From NCBI GenBank assembly GCA_947632435.1, contig CANRPC010000016.1, positions 1 to 36,674 on the forward strand: 36,674 nt of DNA, given 5' to 3'. The notes under the pieces were generated by a model, which saw nothing but the letters and a program-made list of their open reading frames with translations, made no database searches and had not been told where the DNA came from. Below are positions 24,693 through 34,122 of this stretch, piece after piece (position 1 is the stretch's first letter; each line of letters starts with the position of its first letter). Source of the DNA: an uncultured Bacilli bacterium (GTDB lineage: Bacteria; Bacillota_I; Bacilli_A; RFN20; CAG-449). Position numbers and translations under genes: made by a program.

Positions 24693-25784
24693 ATGAAAAA
24701 AGTTATTTTAACTGGTGATAGACCAACGGGTAGATTACATATTGGTCATTATGTAGGTTCTTTAAAAAGACGTGTAGAATTACAAAATTCAAATGAATTT
24801 GATGAAATTTACATTATGATCGCGGATTCACAAGCTTTAACAGACAATGCCGAAAATCCTGAAAAAGTACGTGAAAATATTTTACAAGTAGCATTAGATT
24901 ATCTTGCCTGTGGGATAGATCCTAATAAAACAACAATTTTAGTACAATCATCTATTCCTGCTTTATGTGAACTTAATATGTACTATTTAAATTTAGTTAC
25001 TGTTGCCCGTTTACAAAGAAATCCAACTGTAAAAAACGAAATTAAAATGCGAGATTTTGAAGCTACTATACCAGTAGGTTTTTTTACCTATCCTATTTCT
25101 CAAGCTGCAGATATTACCGCATTTAATGCCACAACTATTCCTGTTGGAGATGATCAGCTTCCAATGATTGAGCAAACTCAAGAAATTGTTCATAAATTTA
25201 ATTCCATTTATGGAGAAACATTAACTTTACCAAAAGCATGTTTACCAGATGATGAATCTTGCTTCCGTTTAGTTGGTACAGATGGAAAAGCAAAAATGTC
25301 AAAATCATTAAATAATTGTATTTATTTAAGTGATGATACAAATACAGTTAGACAAAAAGTTATGTCAATGTATACAGATAAAAATCATCTTCGTATTGAA
25401 GATAAAGGTAATACTAAAGACAACCCTGTATTTATATATTTGAGTTGTTTTGCTAAAGATGAACACTTTGCAAAATATCTTCCTGAATATCATAATCTTC
25501 AAGAGATGAAAGAGCATTATGAAAGAGGAGGACTTGGTGATATTAAGTGCAAGAAATTTTTATTCGCGGTCCTAGAAGATGTTTTAACACCTATTCGTGA
25601 AAGAAGAAAATATTACGAAGATAGACTTGATGAAGTTTATAATATTTTACTAAACGGATCTAAAAAGGCAAATGAAGTGGCAAATAAAACTTTAGAAAAA
25701 GTTAAAAAAGCCATGAAAATTGACTATTTTTCTGATTCATCTTTTATTCAGGAAATGAAGAATAAATTTTCAACAAATAAGTAA
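24693..25784 (+). CDS. trpS: Tryptophanyl-tRNA synthetase
   Basis: A class I synthetase that charges tRNA-Trp in the cytoplasm. The two ATP-binding signatures are present: HIGH at residues 16-19 (within GRLHIGHYVGSL) and KMSKS at 201-205. The tryptophan-pocket region GDDQLPMIEQTQEI is also typical. At 363 residues it is slightly longer than the usual 330-340, with the extra length in the C-terminal helical part (NGSKKANEVANKTLEKV is conserved). AGGAG lies about ten bases before the ATG. The short leader (50 bases) after the tRNA terminator leaves no room for a T-box. It appears to be a single-gene unit. Confidence 0.96.
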   Translation: MKKVILTGDRPTGRLHIGHYVGSLKRRVELQNSNEFDEIYIMIADSQALTDNAENPEKVRENILQVALDYLACGIDPNKTTILVQSSIPALCELNMYYLNLVTVARLQRNPTVKNEIKMRDFEATIPVGFFTYPISQAADITAFNATTIPVGDDQLPMIEQTQEIVHKFNSIYGETLTLPKACLPDDESCFRLVGTDGKAKMSKSLNNCIYLSDDTNTVRQKVMSMYTDKNHLRIEDKGNTKDNPVFIYLSCFAKDEHFAKYLPEYHNLQEMKEHYERGGLGDIKCKKFLFAVLEDVLTPIRERRKYYEDRLDEVYNILLNGSKKANEVANKTLEKVKKAMKIDYFSDSSFIQEMKNKFSTNK

Positions 25785-25834
25785 ATATTAAATATTTATT
25801 TATTATTTTATTGTTTTAAAAAATTAAAAAATCA

Positions 25835-25864
25835 TTGCATAAGTCTTTATTGTTCTTTTATACT
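25835..25864 (+). promoter_or_regulatory. Promoter of the ZIP transporter gene
   Basis: TTGCAT (25835-25840), 18 bases, then TATACT (25859-25864). Transcription would begin at about 25870-25872, only about ten bases before the ATG at 25881, giving an extremely short leader. Confidence 0.55.
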
Positions 25865-25880
25865 AAATAAAGATTTGGAG

Positions 25881-26684
25881 ATGATTTTTATTTTTAGTCT
25901 TTTACTTACATCTTTATTATCTAGTTTATTGCCTTTAATTTTAGGCATGTTTATAGCTATTTTATTAAAAAGCAAAGCATCGTTAATTAAATACTTATTA
26001 TATATCTCAGCAGGAACAATTCTTGCTTTAGTATGTTATGATTTATTCCCTGAGCTTTTAGAAACAGCTAATGCTACTTTTAAAAATTTTGGAATTTTGC
26101 TTATATTTGTCGTTATTATCTTGACAATATTATTAATGTTTTTATTGCATATTTTAATTTCTAAAATGCAAAATTTAAATCACAATCATAATAATGAACC
26201 AAGTCATATTGAAGCCTTTTTAAATAATAAAAATAATTCTTTTTTTAAAGCGGGAATTTTACTTTTTATATCTTTACTTTTGCATAATTTCCCTGAAGGT
26301 ATTTCTCTTGGCTTTATTCTAAAAAATAATTTCTCTGAAGGTGTTTCTCTTGCTATATTTTTAGCTATACATAATTTAACAATGGGTACAAGTTTAACAA
26401 TTCCACTTCTTTTAGCAAATACTAAAAAAAAGAATATAATTTTATTTATATTATTAACTTATTTACCATCTTTATTAGGTTCAATTTTAGGTTATTCTTG
26501 CTATGAGATAAATAAAGTTTTAATGTTCTTTGTTTTTGCTATTGTTTCGGGAATATTAATTTATGTGGTTTTAGAGGAATTAACTTCTTTAATACATGTT
26601 AAAAAAACAAAACACAGAATTATTTCTATATTTTGTTTTTTAATTAGTTTTCTTGCTTTTGCTTTATTAAATCTTTTTATTTAA
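25881..26684 (+). CDS. ZIP-family divalent metal transporter
   Basis: 267 residues and about eight membrane helices. The metal-path motif HNFPEG is at residues 135-140, and the matching helix carries HN at 164-165 (HNLTMG, where the family usually has HxxPEG). A His/Asn-rich cytoplasmic loop (LNHNHNNEPSH) lies between helices three and four, as in zinc or manganese importers. The ATG at 25881 is chosen; a TTG two codons earlier is possible. GGAG directly abuts the ATG, too close for normal use, and the promoter predicts a near-leaderless RNA. The 3' end overlaps the convergent acyl-CoA ligase gene by eight bases. Confidence 0.87.
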   Translation: MIFIFSLLLTSLLSSLLPLILGMFIAILLKSKASLIKYLLYISAGTILALVCYDLFPELLETANATFKNFGILLIFVVIILTILLMFLLHILISKMQNLNHNHNNEPSHIEAFLNNKNNSFFKAGILLFISLLLHNFPEGISLGFILKNNFSEGVSLAIFLAIHNLTMGTSLTIPLLLANTKKKNIILFILLTYLPSLLGSILGYSCYEINKVLMFFVFAIVSGILIYVVLEELTSLIHVKKTKHRIISIFCFLISFLAFALLNLFI

Positions 26685-28281
26685 TTTTTTTAGAAAGAGC
26701 AACATAATCAATTTTGCCAACATTTGTTAATTGAAATTTTTCTTCCAAAATTATATGATCTGGAATTTCATAACTTTGGATGTTGCTTTTTAATTCTAAA
26801 AGAAGTTTATTTTCAATTTCTTTTTTATCGAAAGTTTTATCATTTGGAACAACAAAAAGATATGTAATTTCTTCTTTTCCATTATTTTTTGATAAATACG
26901 CACATTCACTTATATAAGGTAAAGAAGAAACAAGTTTTTCAATTCCTAAAGGGAAGATATTAAATCCTCTTTTTTTAATAACTCTTTTTTTCCTTGATAT
27001 AAAATATAAATAATTATCTTCATCTAAATAACCTATATCACCAGTTTTCACATATTTTTTATTTTTTATAAATATAAATGGATTTTCATCTTCTAAATAT
27101 CCTTCCATTAAAGTATCACCTGCTACTGCAATTTCACCTTTGACATGATATGGTAAAATATTATTTTTTTCATCTAATATAATTACTTCTATACCTTTTA
27201 AAGGTTTACCGACACTTCCTTTTCGATGCTCTTTTAAAGTATTTACACTTAAAACGGTAACCGTTTCTGTTAAACCATATCCTTCAAGAAGCAATCCTTT
27301 AGAGCCATTATTTTTTAAGCATTCATTGAATCGTTGAAGTAACGATGGAGAAATAAAATCACCACCGATAAAACAAGTATCAATATTTTTTAAATTCTCA
27401 TTAGCAAAATTAGGATTTTTCAATAATGCCTCAAACATTAAAGGAACACCTATAATATAATTTGCTCTATTTTGTTTAATAAGTTTAATAACAGGATTAG
27501 TATTAAATTTTGCAAGAAGAGATACTTTTCCACCATAATTTAAAACAGCTAAGATACCCATTACTAAACCAAATCCATGAAACATCGGTAATGCTGCGAC
27601 CATTGATTTTGTTTTAATTTCTTCAAGCGGAATATTTAAAATAGTATCTACTTTTTTTATAAGTGAACAAAGTGCAAAATCAGAAAGAACAATAGTTTTA
27701 GGCATAGAAGTTGTTCCTCCAGAAGATAAATAAATTCTTCCTTTTAATGGATTATAATCTTTGAATTTATCATTTGTGGTTTTGTAATCATCATACTTAT
27801 ATATTTTTTTGTCTTTAAAGTACGTTTTTAAATCCTTTTTATTAATTCTACTAAAAGCAAAACGTTTAATAAAATTTAAAGAAGATGCTGGATTTAAAAC
27901 AAAAATAGGAATATTCATTTTTAAAATATTTGGGTAATTATTTAAAAACAAAGAAACACATATAAATAATTTTGATTGTTTTTCTTTTAATTCACGAATT
28001 AAAATTTTTTCGTTTGTTAAAGGATGTAATAAATGTATTTTTAAATCAAGCATACTTGCAGCATAAAAACAAGCAACGCTTTCAGGAGTATTAGGTGCGA
28101 CTAAAGTAATTAAATCATCTTTTTTCAAATGAATGCTTTGAAAAAATGCACTGACACGATAAATTTTTTGTAAGAATTCACCATATGTTATGCTTTTATC
28201 CTGAAAATAAATCGCGGTACGATTTATATTTTCTTTAGCACAATTTTTAAAATTAACAAATAAATTAGCTCTTACATCCAT
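26677..28281 (-). CDS. AMP-forming acyl-CoA ligase/synthetase family protein
   Basis: 534 residues of the ANL adenylate-forming family. The phosphate-binding loop is SSGGTTSMPK (186-195), followed by GYGLTET, then KTGDIGYLDEDNYLYFISRKKR at the hinge, and the adenylation lysine near the end (K523 in VGKIDY). The overall pattern is that of fatty-acid-CoA or related ligases that activate a carboxylate with ATP. The acid and acceptor (CoA or a carrier protein) are not determined. GGAGG precedes the ATG. It lies 21 bases after a DUF1624-type membrane acyltransferase gene on the same strand, so one may supply activated acyl groups to the other; this is inference. Confidence 0.9.
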   Translation of the reverse strand: MDVRANLFVNFKNCAKENINRTAIYFQDKSITYGEFLQKIYRVSAFFQSIHLKKDDLITLVAPNTPESVACFYAASMLDLKIHLLHPLTNEKILIRELKEKQSKLFICVSLFLNNYPNILKMNIPIFVLNPASSLNFIKRFAFSRINKKDLKTYFKDKKIYKYDDYKTTNDKFKDYNPLKGRIYLSSGGTTSMPKTIVLSDFALCSLIKKVDTILNIPLEEIKTKSMVAALPMFHGFGLVMGILAVLNYGGKVSLLAKFNTNPVIKLIKQNRANYIIGVPLMFEALLKNPNFANENLKNIDTCFIGGDFISPSLLQRFNECLKNNGSKGLLLEGYGLTETVTVLSVNTLKEHRKGSVGKPLKGIEVIILDEKNNILPYHVKGEIAVAGDTLMEGYLEDENPFIFIKNKKYVKTGDIGYLDEDNYLYFISRKKRVIKKRGFNIFPLGIEKLVSSLPYISECAYLSKNNGKEEITYLFVVPNDKTFDKKEIENKLLLELKSNIQSYEIPDHIILEEKFQLTNVGKIDYVALSKKIK

Positions 28282-28302
28282 TTTATTTCCTCCACTTATT
28301 AA

Positions 28303-29133
28303 TTAAAAGCGATATCCTACACATAAACATATTAATCCCACAATGATAGATAATACCACTTGATGAAAAAGATAAAACCATATTGAATTTCTACCAACAA
28401 AACAAAAGCATTTATTCCATTTGCCATCTAATTTTGCTAATTTTGATTTTTTATCTTTATATAAAGTATCGCCTAAAAAAGATCCTATAAAAATAAATCC
28501 TATATAAGGAACTATGCCAAAACAATCAGAGCCAAATCCAGCTTTAGAAATTAAAATACTTGGAATAATTTCAAATGATATTTCATCATAAAAATTTTCA
28601 ACATCGACTTGAGCAAATTGATTAAAAATAAATCCTAAGATTATAATTACACTTCCTAATATTAAACAAATGTATTTATTATACGGTATTTTTTTTAAAA
28701 AACTTAAGATTAATGTTCCAATTCCTAATGGCATTAAAACATTAAAAATCATTCTAACATCAATACCTTTATTACTAATAAAATAAATTAAATATGTTAT
28801 TAAATCTAAAACGCAGCAAGCTCCTAAAATTAAAAATCCTCTTTTTAAATTATTTTTAGAAAATGAAGAAGATATACCTGAAATTAAAAAGAACACCGCG
28901 ACAAAAATGCAATGAAAAACATAACGTGTAAAAGAATTATTAACTTTGAAAGCAAAATCACTTAAATTTAAAAATATCTCATTGTAACTAGAAGTAGCAA
29001 AAAAATTTGGAAACATTGCTAAATCATAACATAAATGATCTAGAATCATTAATATAATCGCTAAACCTCTAAAAAAATCTATTTCCCAAATTCTTTTTCT
29101 TTTCTCTTTTTTTTCCTCAACTAGTGAATCCAT
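28303..29133 (-). CDS. DUF1624-type membrane acyltransferase (heparan-glucosaminide acetyltransferase-like)
   Basis: 276 residues with about seven membrane helices. The N-terminus reads WEIDFFRGLAIILMILDHL, the signature of the DUF1624/acyltransferase_3-like group, with the conserved histidine in DHLCYDL. Members move an acyl group across or onto sugars at the membrane; the substrate here is unknown. Later segments (GLICLCVGYRF at the end, HQVV in the last helix) also fit. It heads a two-gene unit with the acyl-CoA ligase. The ATG is preceded by only a weak purine stretch (AAAAAGGA). It is divergent from the cardiolipin synthase gene. Confidence 0.85.
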   Translation of the reverse strand: MDSLVEEKKEKRKRIWEIDFFRGLAIILMILDHLCYDLAMFPNFFATSSYNEIFLNLSDFAFKVNNSFTRYVFHCIFVAVFFLISGISSSFSKNNLKRGFLILGACCVLDLITYLIYFISNKGIDVRMIFNVLMPLGIGTLILSFLKKIPYNKYICLILGSVIIILGFIFNQFAQVDVENFYDEISFEIIPSILISKAGFGSDCFGIVPYIGFIFIGSFLGDTLYKDKKSKLAKLDGKWNKCFCFVGRNSIWFYLFHQVVLSIIVGLICLCVGYRF

Positions 29134-29330
29134 TTTCTAATCCTTTTTCTAAAATTATAATTTATTTTAAAAACTAAATAAAGTTTTATTACTAAAACAA
29201 ATAATATATTATTTGATTTTTTAAATCCTAAATTTAATTTGCATTTTTTTAAAATAGCAATAAGATAATAATAAGATAAAATTAAATTTTTCATATTTTT
29301 TTATTTTATAAAAAAAGCTATACTAATATT

Positions 29331-30881
29331 ATGAAATACGCTAAAGAAAGAAAAACAAAATCACTATTTGGAAAAATATTCGCGGTAATTTTTATAATTA
29401 TCTCTTTGATAATTCAATTAGTTTTTTATTATTTTTTAATTTTTGGTATTTATATATTTCCAAATTCAGCAGTTTTTGATGTTTTAAATGCTTTTATTAT
29501 GGCTATTTCTCTTATTGTCGTTGCACAAATCTACAATAGGAATATTAATACATCTTTTAAATTAACTTGGACTATTTTAATTTTATTGTTTCCTTTATTT
29601 GGCATGTTCTTTTATTTATTTTATGGTAATCATCATTCAGTACCAAAAAAGAAAAGTAAATTAATTAGAGATTATTTAAGTAAACGTGAAAAAATAATAT
29701 CTCCTAAATTATTTAATGTCGATAAAGAAACAGAAAATATAATAACTGGATTAGAAAAAACTACTCAATTAAATTGCTATAAAAATACAAATACCGAATT
29801 TTTTAATGATATAATTTTTAAATATCAAAATTTAAAAGAAGATTTGAAAAAAGCCAAAAATTATATCTTTTTAGAATTTTTTATTTTAGCAGAAGGAAAA
29901 ATGTTAGATGAAATCTATCAAATCCTTAAAGAAAAAGGAAATAATGGAGTTAAAATTTATATAATTTATGATGATGTTGGAAGTAAACCTACATTTTCAA
30001 ACAAGACTAAAGAAAAATTTAAAAATATTGAAAATCTAAGAATTAAAACATACGCTCCTTTTGGTAATCGATTCAGCCTTACAATGAATTATCGCGACCA
30101 TCGTAAAATTGTCGTTATTGATGGTATTATTGCCTACTGCGGAGGTGATAATCTTGCCGATGAATATATACATGAAAAACAAAGATTTGGTTTTTGGCGC
30201 GATAATGCCTTAAAAATCGAAGGAGAAGCAGTTGAAGGCTTTGTGAGAATGTTTTTAGAAATGTGGTATATGACTTGTAAAGAAAAACTTTCTTTAGAAC
30301 AATTTATTAATAAAGAACAAAATATAAAAAACGATAATCTTGTGATGCCTTATGCTGATGGTCCAACTTATTTAGAACATCCATCTTATTCCTTATTTTT
30401 AAATTTAATCGCTAGTGCTAGAGAAACAATTTATATTTCCACTCCATATTTTATTATTGACCAAGAATTTATTAATGCATTATGTCGTGCATTATATAAT
30501 GGAGTAAAAGTTATAATAATGACTCCTTCTATTCCAGATAAAAAAAGTGTTTATTACTTGACTAGAGAACATTATAAAGATATTTTAAAAAATGGTGGTA
30601 AAATTTATGAATTCTCACCTGGTTTCAATCATGCAAAAAATATTATTATCGATAATAAATATGCTTTTGTTGGAACTGTAAATATTGATTATCGTTCATT
30701 CTTTTTGCATTTTGAATGTGGTGTGGTATTAATGCATAATAAATGTATAGAGGAAATAAAAAATGACTTTGAAAATACATTGTTAAAATGTGAAGACATA
30801 ACAAAAGAAAAATGGAACAAAAGACCAATTTATCAAAGAATTATTGCCTTTTTACTTTCCTTTTTCTCACCATTATTTTAG
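29331..30881 (+). CDS. cls: Cardiolipin synthase (phospholipase D family)
   Basis: 516 residues. Two N-terminal membrane helices, a short PLDc_N-like segment (FPLFGMFFYLFYG), then two HKD motifs: H257, K259, D264 (HRKIVVID) and H434, K436, D441 (HAKNIIID). These are the paired catalytic sites that condense two phosphatidylglycerols into cardiolipin at the membrane. Its length is normal for bacterial Cls. No ribosome site precedes the ATG, and a TATACT (29319-29324) lies just seven bases before it, suggesting a leaderless RNA. The rqcH gene follows after nine bases, likely co-transcribed. Confidence 0.93.
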   Translation: MKYAKERKTKSLFGKIFAVIFIIISLIIQLVFYYFLIFGIYIFPNSAVFDVLNAFIMAISLIVVAQIYNRNINTSFKLTWTILILLFPLFGMFFYLFYGNHHSVPKKKSKLIRDYLSKREKIISPKLFNVDKETENIITGLEKTTQLNCYKNTNTEFFNDIIFKYQNLKEDLKKAKNYIFLEFFILAEGKMLDEIYQILKEKGNNGVKIYIIYDDVGSKPTFSNKTKEKFKNIENLRIKTYAPFGNRFSLTMNYRDHRKIVVIDGIIAYCGGDNLADEYIHEKQRFGFWRDNALKIEGEAVEGFVRMFLEMWYMTCKEKLSLEQFINKEQNIKNDNLVMPYADGPTYLEHPSYSLFLNLIASARETIYISTPYFIIDQEFINALCRALYNGVKVIIMTPSIPDKKSVYYLTREHYKDILKNGGKIYEFSPGFNHAKNIIIDNKYAFVGTVNIDYRSFFLHFECGVVLMHNKCIEEIKNDFENTLLKCEDITKEKWNKRPIYQRIIAFLLSFFSPLF

Positions 30882-30890
30882 GAAATTTTT

Positions 30891-32450
30891 ATGAGTGTAA
30901 GTGAATATGTTATTAAAAAATTATACGAATCAGATAAAGAAATAATTATCGGTTCTCGTATAGATAAAATATTAAAAATTGATGATAAAAATTTTGCTTT
31001 TATTATTTATCAAAAAAATAAAAGTTATACTTTATTATTTTCACTTGAAGCAAATTTACCAATTTATCTTCTAGGTGATAATTTAATTTCCTTTGTTCAA
31101 GAAACAAATGGTTTCTTTTCTATTTTAAAAAAATATTTAGAATACGGACAAATTTTACAATTTGAAAAAATAAAAAATGATCGCATAATTAAACTTAAAA
31201 TTAAAAAAAGATTACCTAATTATCTATATAAAATTACAACTTTAGTTTTTGAAATGATTCCATTAAGAGCTAATGTAATTTTATTAGATGAAAATGACAT
31301 AATTATTGATGCGTTTCATAAATCTGATAGTTTGGATGCAAAATACCTTCTTATTAAAGGTATAAAATATAAAATAGAAGAAAATGTCTCTAAAACGATA
31401 AATATTGATGAAACTCTTGATTCGATAAAATTTAAAGTTTCAAGAAGAGAATATCAATATTTAGCATCTTTAAATAAAGATGAATTTCAAAATACTCTTA
31501 AAAATTTATTAAAAAGTGATAATTATTATTTAACTGAAAATGATATTTCGTGTATACCACTTAATAATAACCCTTTAAAAAAGGATGAACTATTTTCATC
31601 TTTAATAAAAAAAAGAGAATATTTAGGAAGAAAAAAACATTATCAACAACTTATATCATTTATTGAAAAGAAATACATTTCTTTAAAAAAGAAAAGTCAA
31701 AATCTAAAAAATGATTTGCAAAAATGCAATGAACATTTAAATTACAAAGATATAGGAAATTTATTATATTATGGTGCTTCCTGTTATGAAAAAGGTGCTT
31801 CAGAAATAATTATTGATGGAATTAAAATAAAATTAAATCAAGCTAAAAATTTAAGTGAGAATGCAAATGAATATTTTAAAAAATACAAAAAAGCTAAATC
31901 TGGAATACAACAATTAACAGAGCAAATTGAATTAACAAACAAAGAATTATCATATTTTGAAGAATTAAAATTACAAATTATTTATGCAGATGATGAAGCA
32001 TATAACCAAATTAAAAATCAATTAGAAAATGATGGCTATTTAAAAGCAAAACATTCAAATAGCAAAAAGAGTAAAAATATAAAAATATTTAATCCTCACA
32101 TTATAAATTATCAAAATGTAAAAATTGGATATGGCTTATCGTCTTTTCAAAACGATTATCTAACATTTACTCTTGCACATAAAAATGATATTTTTTTGCA
32201 TATCAAAGATTATCATGGGCCACATATAATTATTTTTGATGAAAATCCAAGTGAAGATGTACTTTTGTTCGCAGGGGAAGTTAGTTTATATTTTGCAAAC
32301 CAAATTACTGGTGATGTTCAGTATACAAAAAGAAAAAACATAAAAAAAATTCCAGCAAAAACTGGAATGGTTGAATTAATAGAATATAAACTAATGCATA
32401 TTAATAAGATTCGTAAAGAAACGAAGCAAATTCTTGAAAAGTTACGTTAA
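30891..32450 (+). CDS. rqcH: Rqc2 homologue RqcH (NFACT family), ribosome quality control
   Basis: 519 residues with the NFACT layout: N-terminal NFACT-N domain, a helix-hairpin and long coiled coil in the middle (about 245-385), and a C-terminal NFACT-R domain (DIFLHIKDYHGPHIIIF, then DVQYTKRKNIKK). The Asp-Arg pair at residues 97-98 (KNDRII) occupies the same place as the D97/R98 tRNA-binding pair known in Bacillus RqcH. RqcH adds alanine tails to peptides stalled on large ribosomal subunits. Older names are fibronectin-binding protein or FbpA. AGGAA precedes the ATG. It follows cls by nine bases and overlaps the convergent lipoprotein gene by four. Confidence 0.93.
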   Translation: MSVSEYVIKKLYESDKEIIIGSRIDKILKIDDKNFAFIIYQKNKSYTLLFSLEANLPIYLLGDNLISFVQETNGFFSILKKYLEYGQILQFEKIKNDRIIKLKIKKRLPNYLYKITTLVFEMIPLRANVILLDENDIIIDAFHKSDSLDAKYLLIKGIKYKIEENVSKTINIDETLDSIKFKVSRREYQYLASLNKDEFQNTLKNLLKSDNYYLTENDISCIPLNNNPLKKDELFSSLIKKREYLGRKKHYQQLISFIEKKYISLKKKSQNLKNDLQKCNEHLNYKDIGNLLYYGASCYEKGASEIIIDGIKIKLNQAKNLSENANEYFKKYKKAKSGIQQLTEQIELTNKELSYFEELKLQIIYADDEAYNQIKNQLENDGYLKAKHSNSKKSKNIKIFNPHIINYQNVKIGYGLSSFQNDYLTFTLAHKNDIFLHIKDYHGPHIIIFDENPSEDVLLFAGEVSLYFANQITGDVQYTKRKNIKKIPAKTGMVELIEYKLMHINKIRKETKQILEKLR

Positions 32451-32926
32451 TTTATAATATATGTATCAAAAAAAAGTGAAAAATATGATGAATCTTGCTC
32501 TCCATTTATATAAACACCATTTTGAAACAAAGCATAAAATGGTGTGCCTTTCATTTGATCTTTAAAAAGAGGTTTAACTTCATTTACGTAATATTCTTTA
32601 TATTCATCATCTTGTCTATCTAAACTTCCTATATCAATTCCATAAATAATATAATTATGTTTTTCTAAATATGGATTTAAAAAATTTTCTTCACTTTCAA
32701 AACAATGTGAACAATATTGAGAATGAACATAAAGCATAAAAGTATCTTGATTTTCTACTTTAAGAATTACTTCTGAAGGTTTTAATTCTTTTAATTCTCC
32801 TGAAGTTGATGCTGAATTTTCTAATTCAATATAAGGTTTTTTTACTCCGTAACGGAAATATGATTTTGAACATCCTGTGCTAAGTAAAGAAATTAAAGAG
32901 AATAAAATAATTTTTTTATATTTCAT
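32447..32926 (-). CDS. Thioredoxin-like lipoprotein (159 aa)
   Basis: The N-terminus is a lipoprotein signal, MKYKKIILFSLISLLSTGC, with the lipidated cysteine at 19, so the protein is probably anchored outside the membrane. The rest is a thioredoxin fold: CSHC at 72-75 after a beta strand (FMLYVHSQY), and the cis-proline loop GTPFYAL. The redox partner is unknown; disulfide handling of surface proteins or peroxide defence are possible. It overlaps trmL by four bases (ATGA) with GGAGG inside the trmL end, so the two are coupled. The 3' end overlaps rqcH by four bases. Confidence 0.85.
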   Translation of the reverse strand: MKYKKIILFSLISLLSTGCSKSYFRYGVKKPYIELENSASTSGELKELKPSEVILKVENQDTFMLYVHSQYCSHCFESEENFLNPYLEKHNYIIYGIDIGSLDRQDDEYKEYYVNEVKPLFKDQMKGTPFYALFQNGVYINGEQDSSYFSLFFDTYIIN

Positions 32927-33438
32927 TTTTTGCCTCCTATAAAATTCATACCTTTAATTGTTTCATACGTTGAAAGTGAAAAATAATCTTGTTGACGAGC
33001 AATTTCATAACATACAATTGCAACACAATTTGCCAAATTAAGTGATCTAGCTTCTGGTTTCATTGGTATTCTTAAACACTGATTTTGATTATTTTTTAAT
33101 AAATCATATGGCAATCCAGATGATTCTTTTCCAAACATCACATAATAGTCTTCATATGGTGAAGAAAAATCTTTATCTGAATATATATTTTTCCCATAAC
33201 GAGTAATAAAATATATTTTATCTAATTTATGTTTTGTAAAAAATTCATCTAAATTTTCATAAAAAATAATTTCACAAAAATTAATATAATCCATAGATGC
33301 TCTTTTTAATTCTTTATCATCAAAAGAAAAACTAAGTGGTTTAATAATATGAACCTTAGCACCAATAGATGAAGCAGTTCTGATAATATTTCCAGTATTT
33401 GAAGGCTTTTCAGGTTGAAATAAAACTATGTTAATCAT
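32923..33438 (-). CDS. trmL: tRNA (cytidine(34)-2'-O)-methyltransferase TrmL
   Basis: 171 residues of the SPOUT (SpoU) family. Motif 1 is NTGNIIRTA (14-22, with R20), motif 2 FGKESSGLP, and motif 3 PMKPEARSLNLANCVAI, which forms the knot that binds AdoMet. The small size and the SLNLANCVAI ending are typical of TrmL (also called CspR or YibK), which methylates the ribose at the wobble position of certain leucine tRNAs. It ends in TGA, one of the clearest signs that the standard bacterial code is used. It is co-transcribed with the downstream lipoprotein. Confidence 0.93.
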   Translation of the reverse strand: MINIVLFQPEKPSNTGNIIRTASSIGAKVHIIKPLSFSFDDKELKRASMDYINFCEIIFYENLDEFFTKHKLDKIYFITRYGKNIYSDKDFSSPYEDYYVMFGKESSGLPYDLLKNNQNQCLRIPMKPEARSLNLANCVAIVCYEIARQQDYFSLSTYETIKGMNFIGGKK

Positions 33439-33479
33439 CTTAATTCCTCTTTAAAATATTTTACTTTGCTTAAGATTTA

Positions 33480-33511
33480 TTGTAAATAAAAAAGAGAAAT
33501 AATTCTCTTTT
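33480..33511 (-). terminator. Terminator of the SleB-like hydrolase gene
   Basis: A nine-base-pair stem, 33490-33498 with 33503-33511, and loop ATAA. Read on the minus strand, it is followed by a T-rich tract. The stem begins within the stop codon of the hydrolase gene, so the RNA ends almost at the last codon. Confidence 0.75.
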
Positions 33512-33929
33512 ACAAATTGCACCTTTTCGTGGAATCTAAATTATAGAAGCAATGGTTTTTGAATCGCCCTGCAAAAGGGCCCCAAAATCGTTTTTTGCAT
33601 GGTTTATTACGGCCTGGATATTGAAAATAAACTGCTCTATACGCTGGATAAGCTCGCCAAAATTTTATACAATCTAATGCCAATTTTCTTTCTTTACTAG
33701 TTGCTTTAGCATAAAAAAGAGGAATTTTTGTTCCTTCAAATTGCCCTTTTTGAAATATCACATTATATATTGTTTTAACTTTTTTAAAATCGCCACATGT
33801 TGTAACCGCTCGATTGACAACAACATTGCCAACAAGTTTCATTCCAAATAATCCTTCTCCTTGAGCTTCCGCTCGCATAATTCTTCCCAAAGCATCGACA
33901 TCAACATCTCTATAACGTACTCTAGACAT
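33510..33929 (-). CDS. SleB/CwlJ-type cell wall hydrolase (139 aa)
   Basis: The full length is one Hydrolase_2 (SleB) domain. The catalytic glutamate is E21 in MRAEAQGEG, and VVVNRAV, FQKGQFEG and the closing FWGPFAGRFKNHCFYN match the family. These enzymes are lytic transglycosylases that cut peptidoglycan; in spore formers they act on the cortex. There is no signal peptide, transmembrane segment or wall-binding domain, so how it leaves the cytoplasm is unclear. GAGGTGA precedes the ATG. The neighbours are not sporulation genes, and it is a single-gene unit. Confidence 0.88.
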   Translation of the reverse strand: MSRVRYRDVDVDALGRIMRAEAQGEGLFGMKLVGNVVVNRAVTTCGDFKKVKTIYNVIFQKGQFEGTKIPLFYAKATSKERKLALDCIKFWRAYPAYRAVYFQYPGRNKPCKKRFWGPFAGRFKNHCFYNLDSTKRCNL

Positions 33930-34122
33930 TATTTCACCTCAATTAATTATATTAATTTACTTAATTTTTTTAACCTAAATTATTTTTTAATTTTTTATTT
34001 TATATAAAAAAGCTCTAAAAAGTATGTTTTTTTCAAAAAATGTAGCAAATTTTTAATTTTTATTGATATCAAATTTTTTTATGAGTAATATAATTTTATA
34101 AATTGTGAGGTTTAAAAAAAGC

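Noticed and set aside
29134-29330. Short AT-rich direct repeats (ATAAGATAATAATAAGATA) between divergent genes
   Set aside because: They are simple AT-rich sequence of the kind found in all gaps here, with no spacing or symmetry that suggests a binding site or CRISPR.
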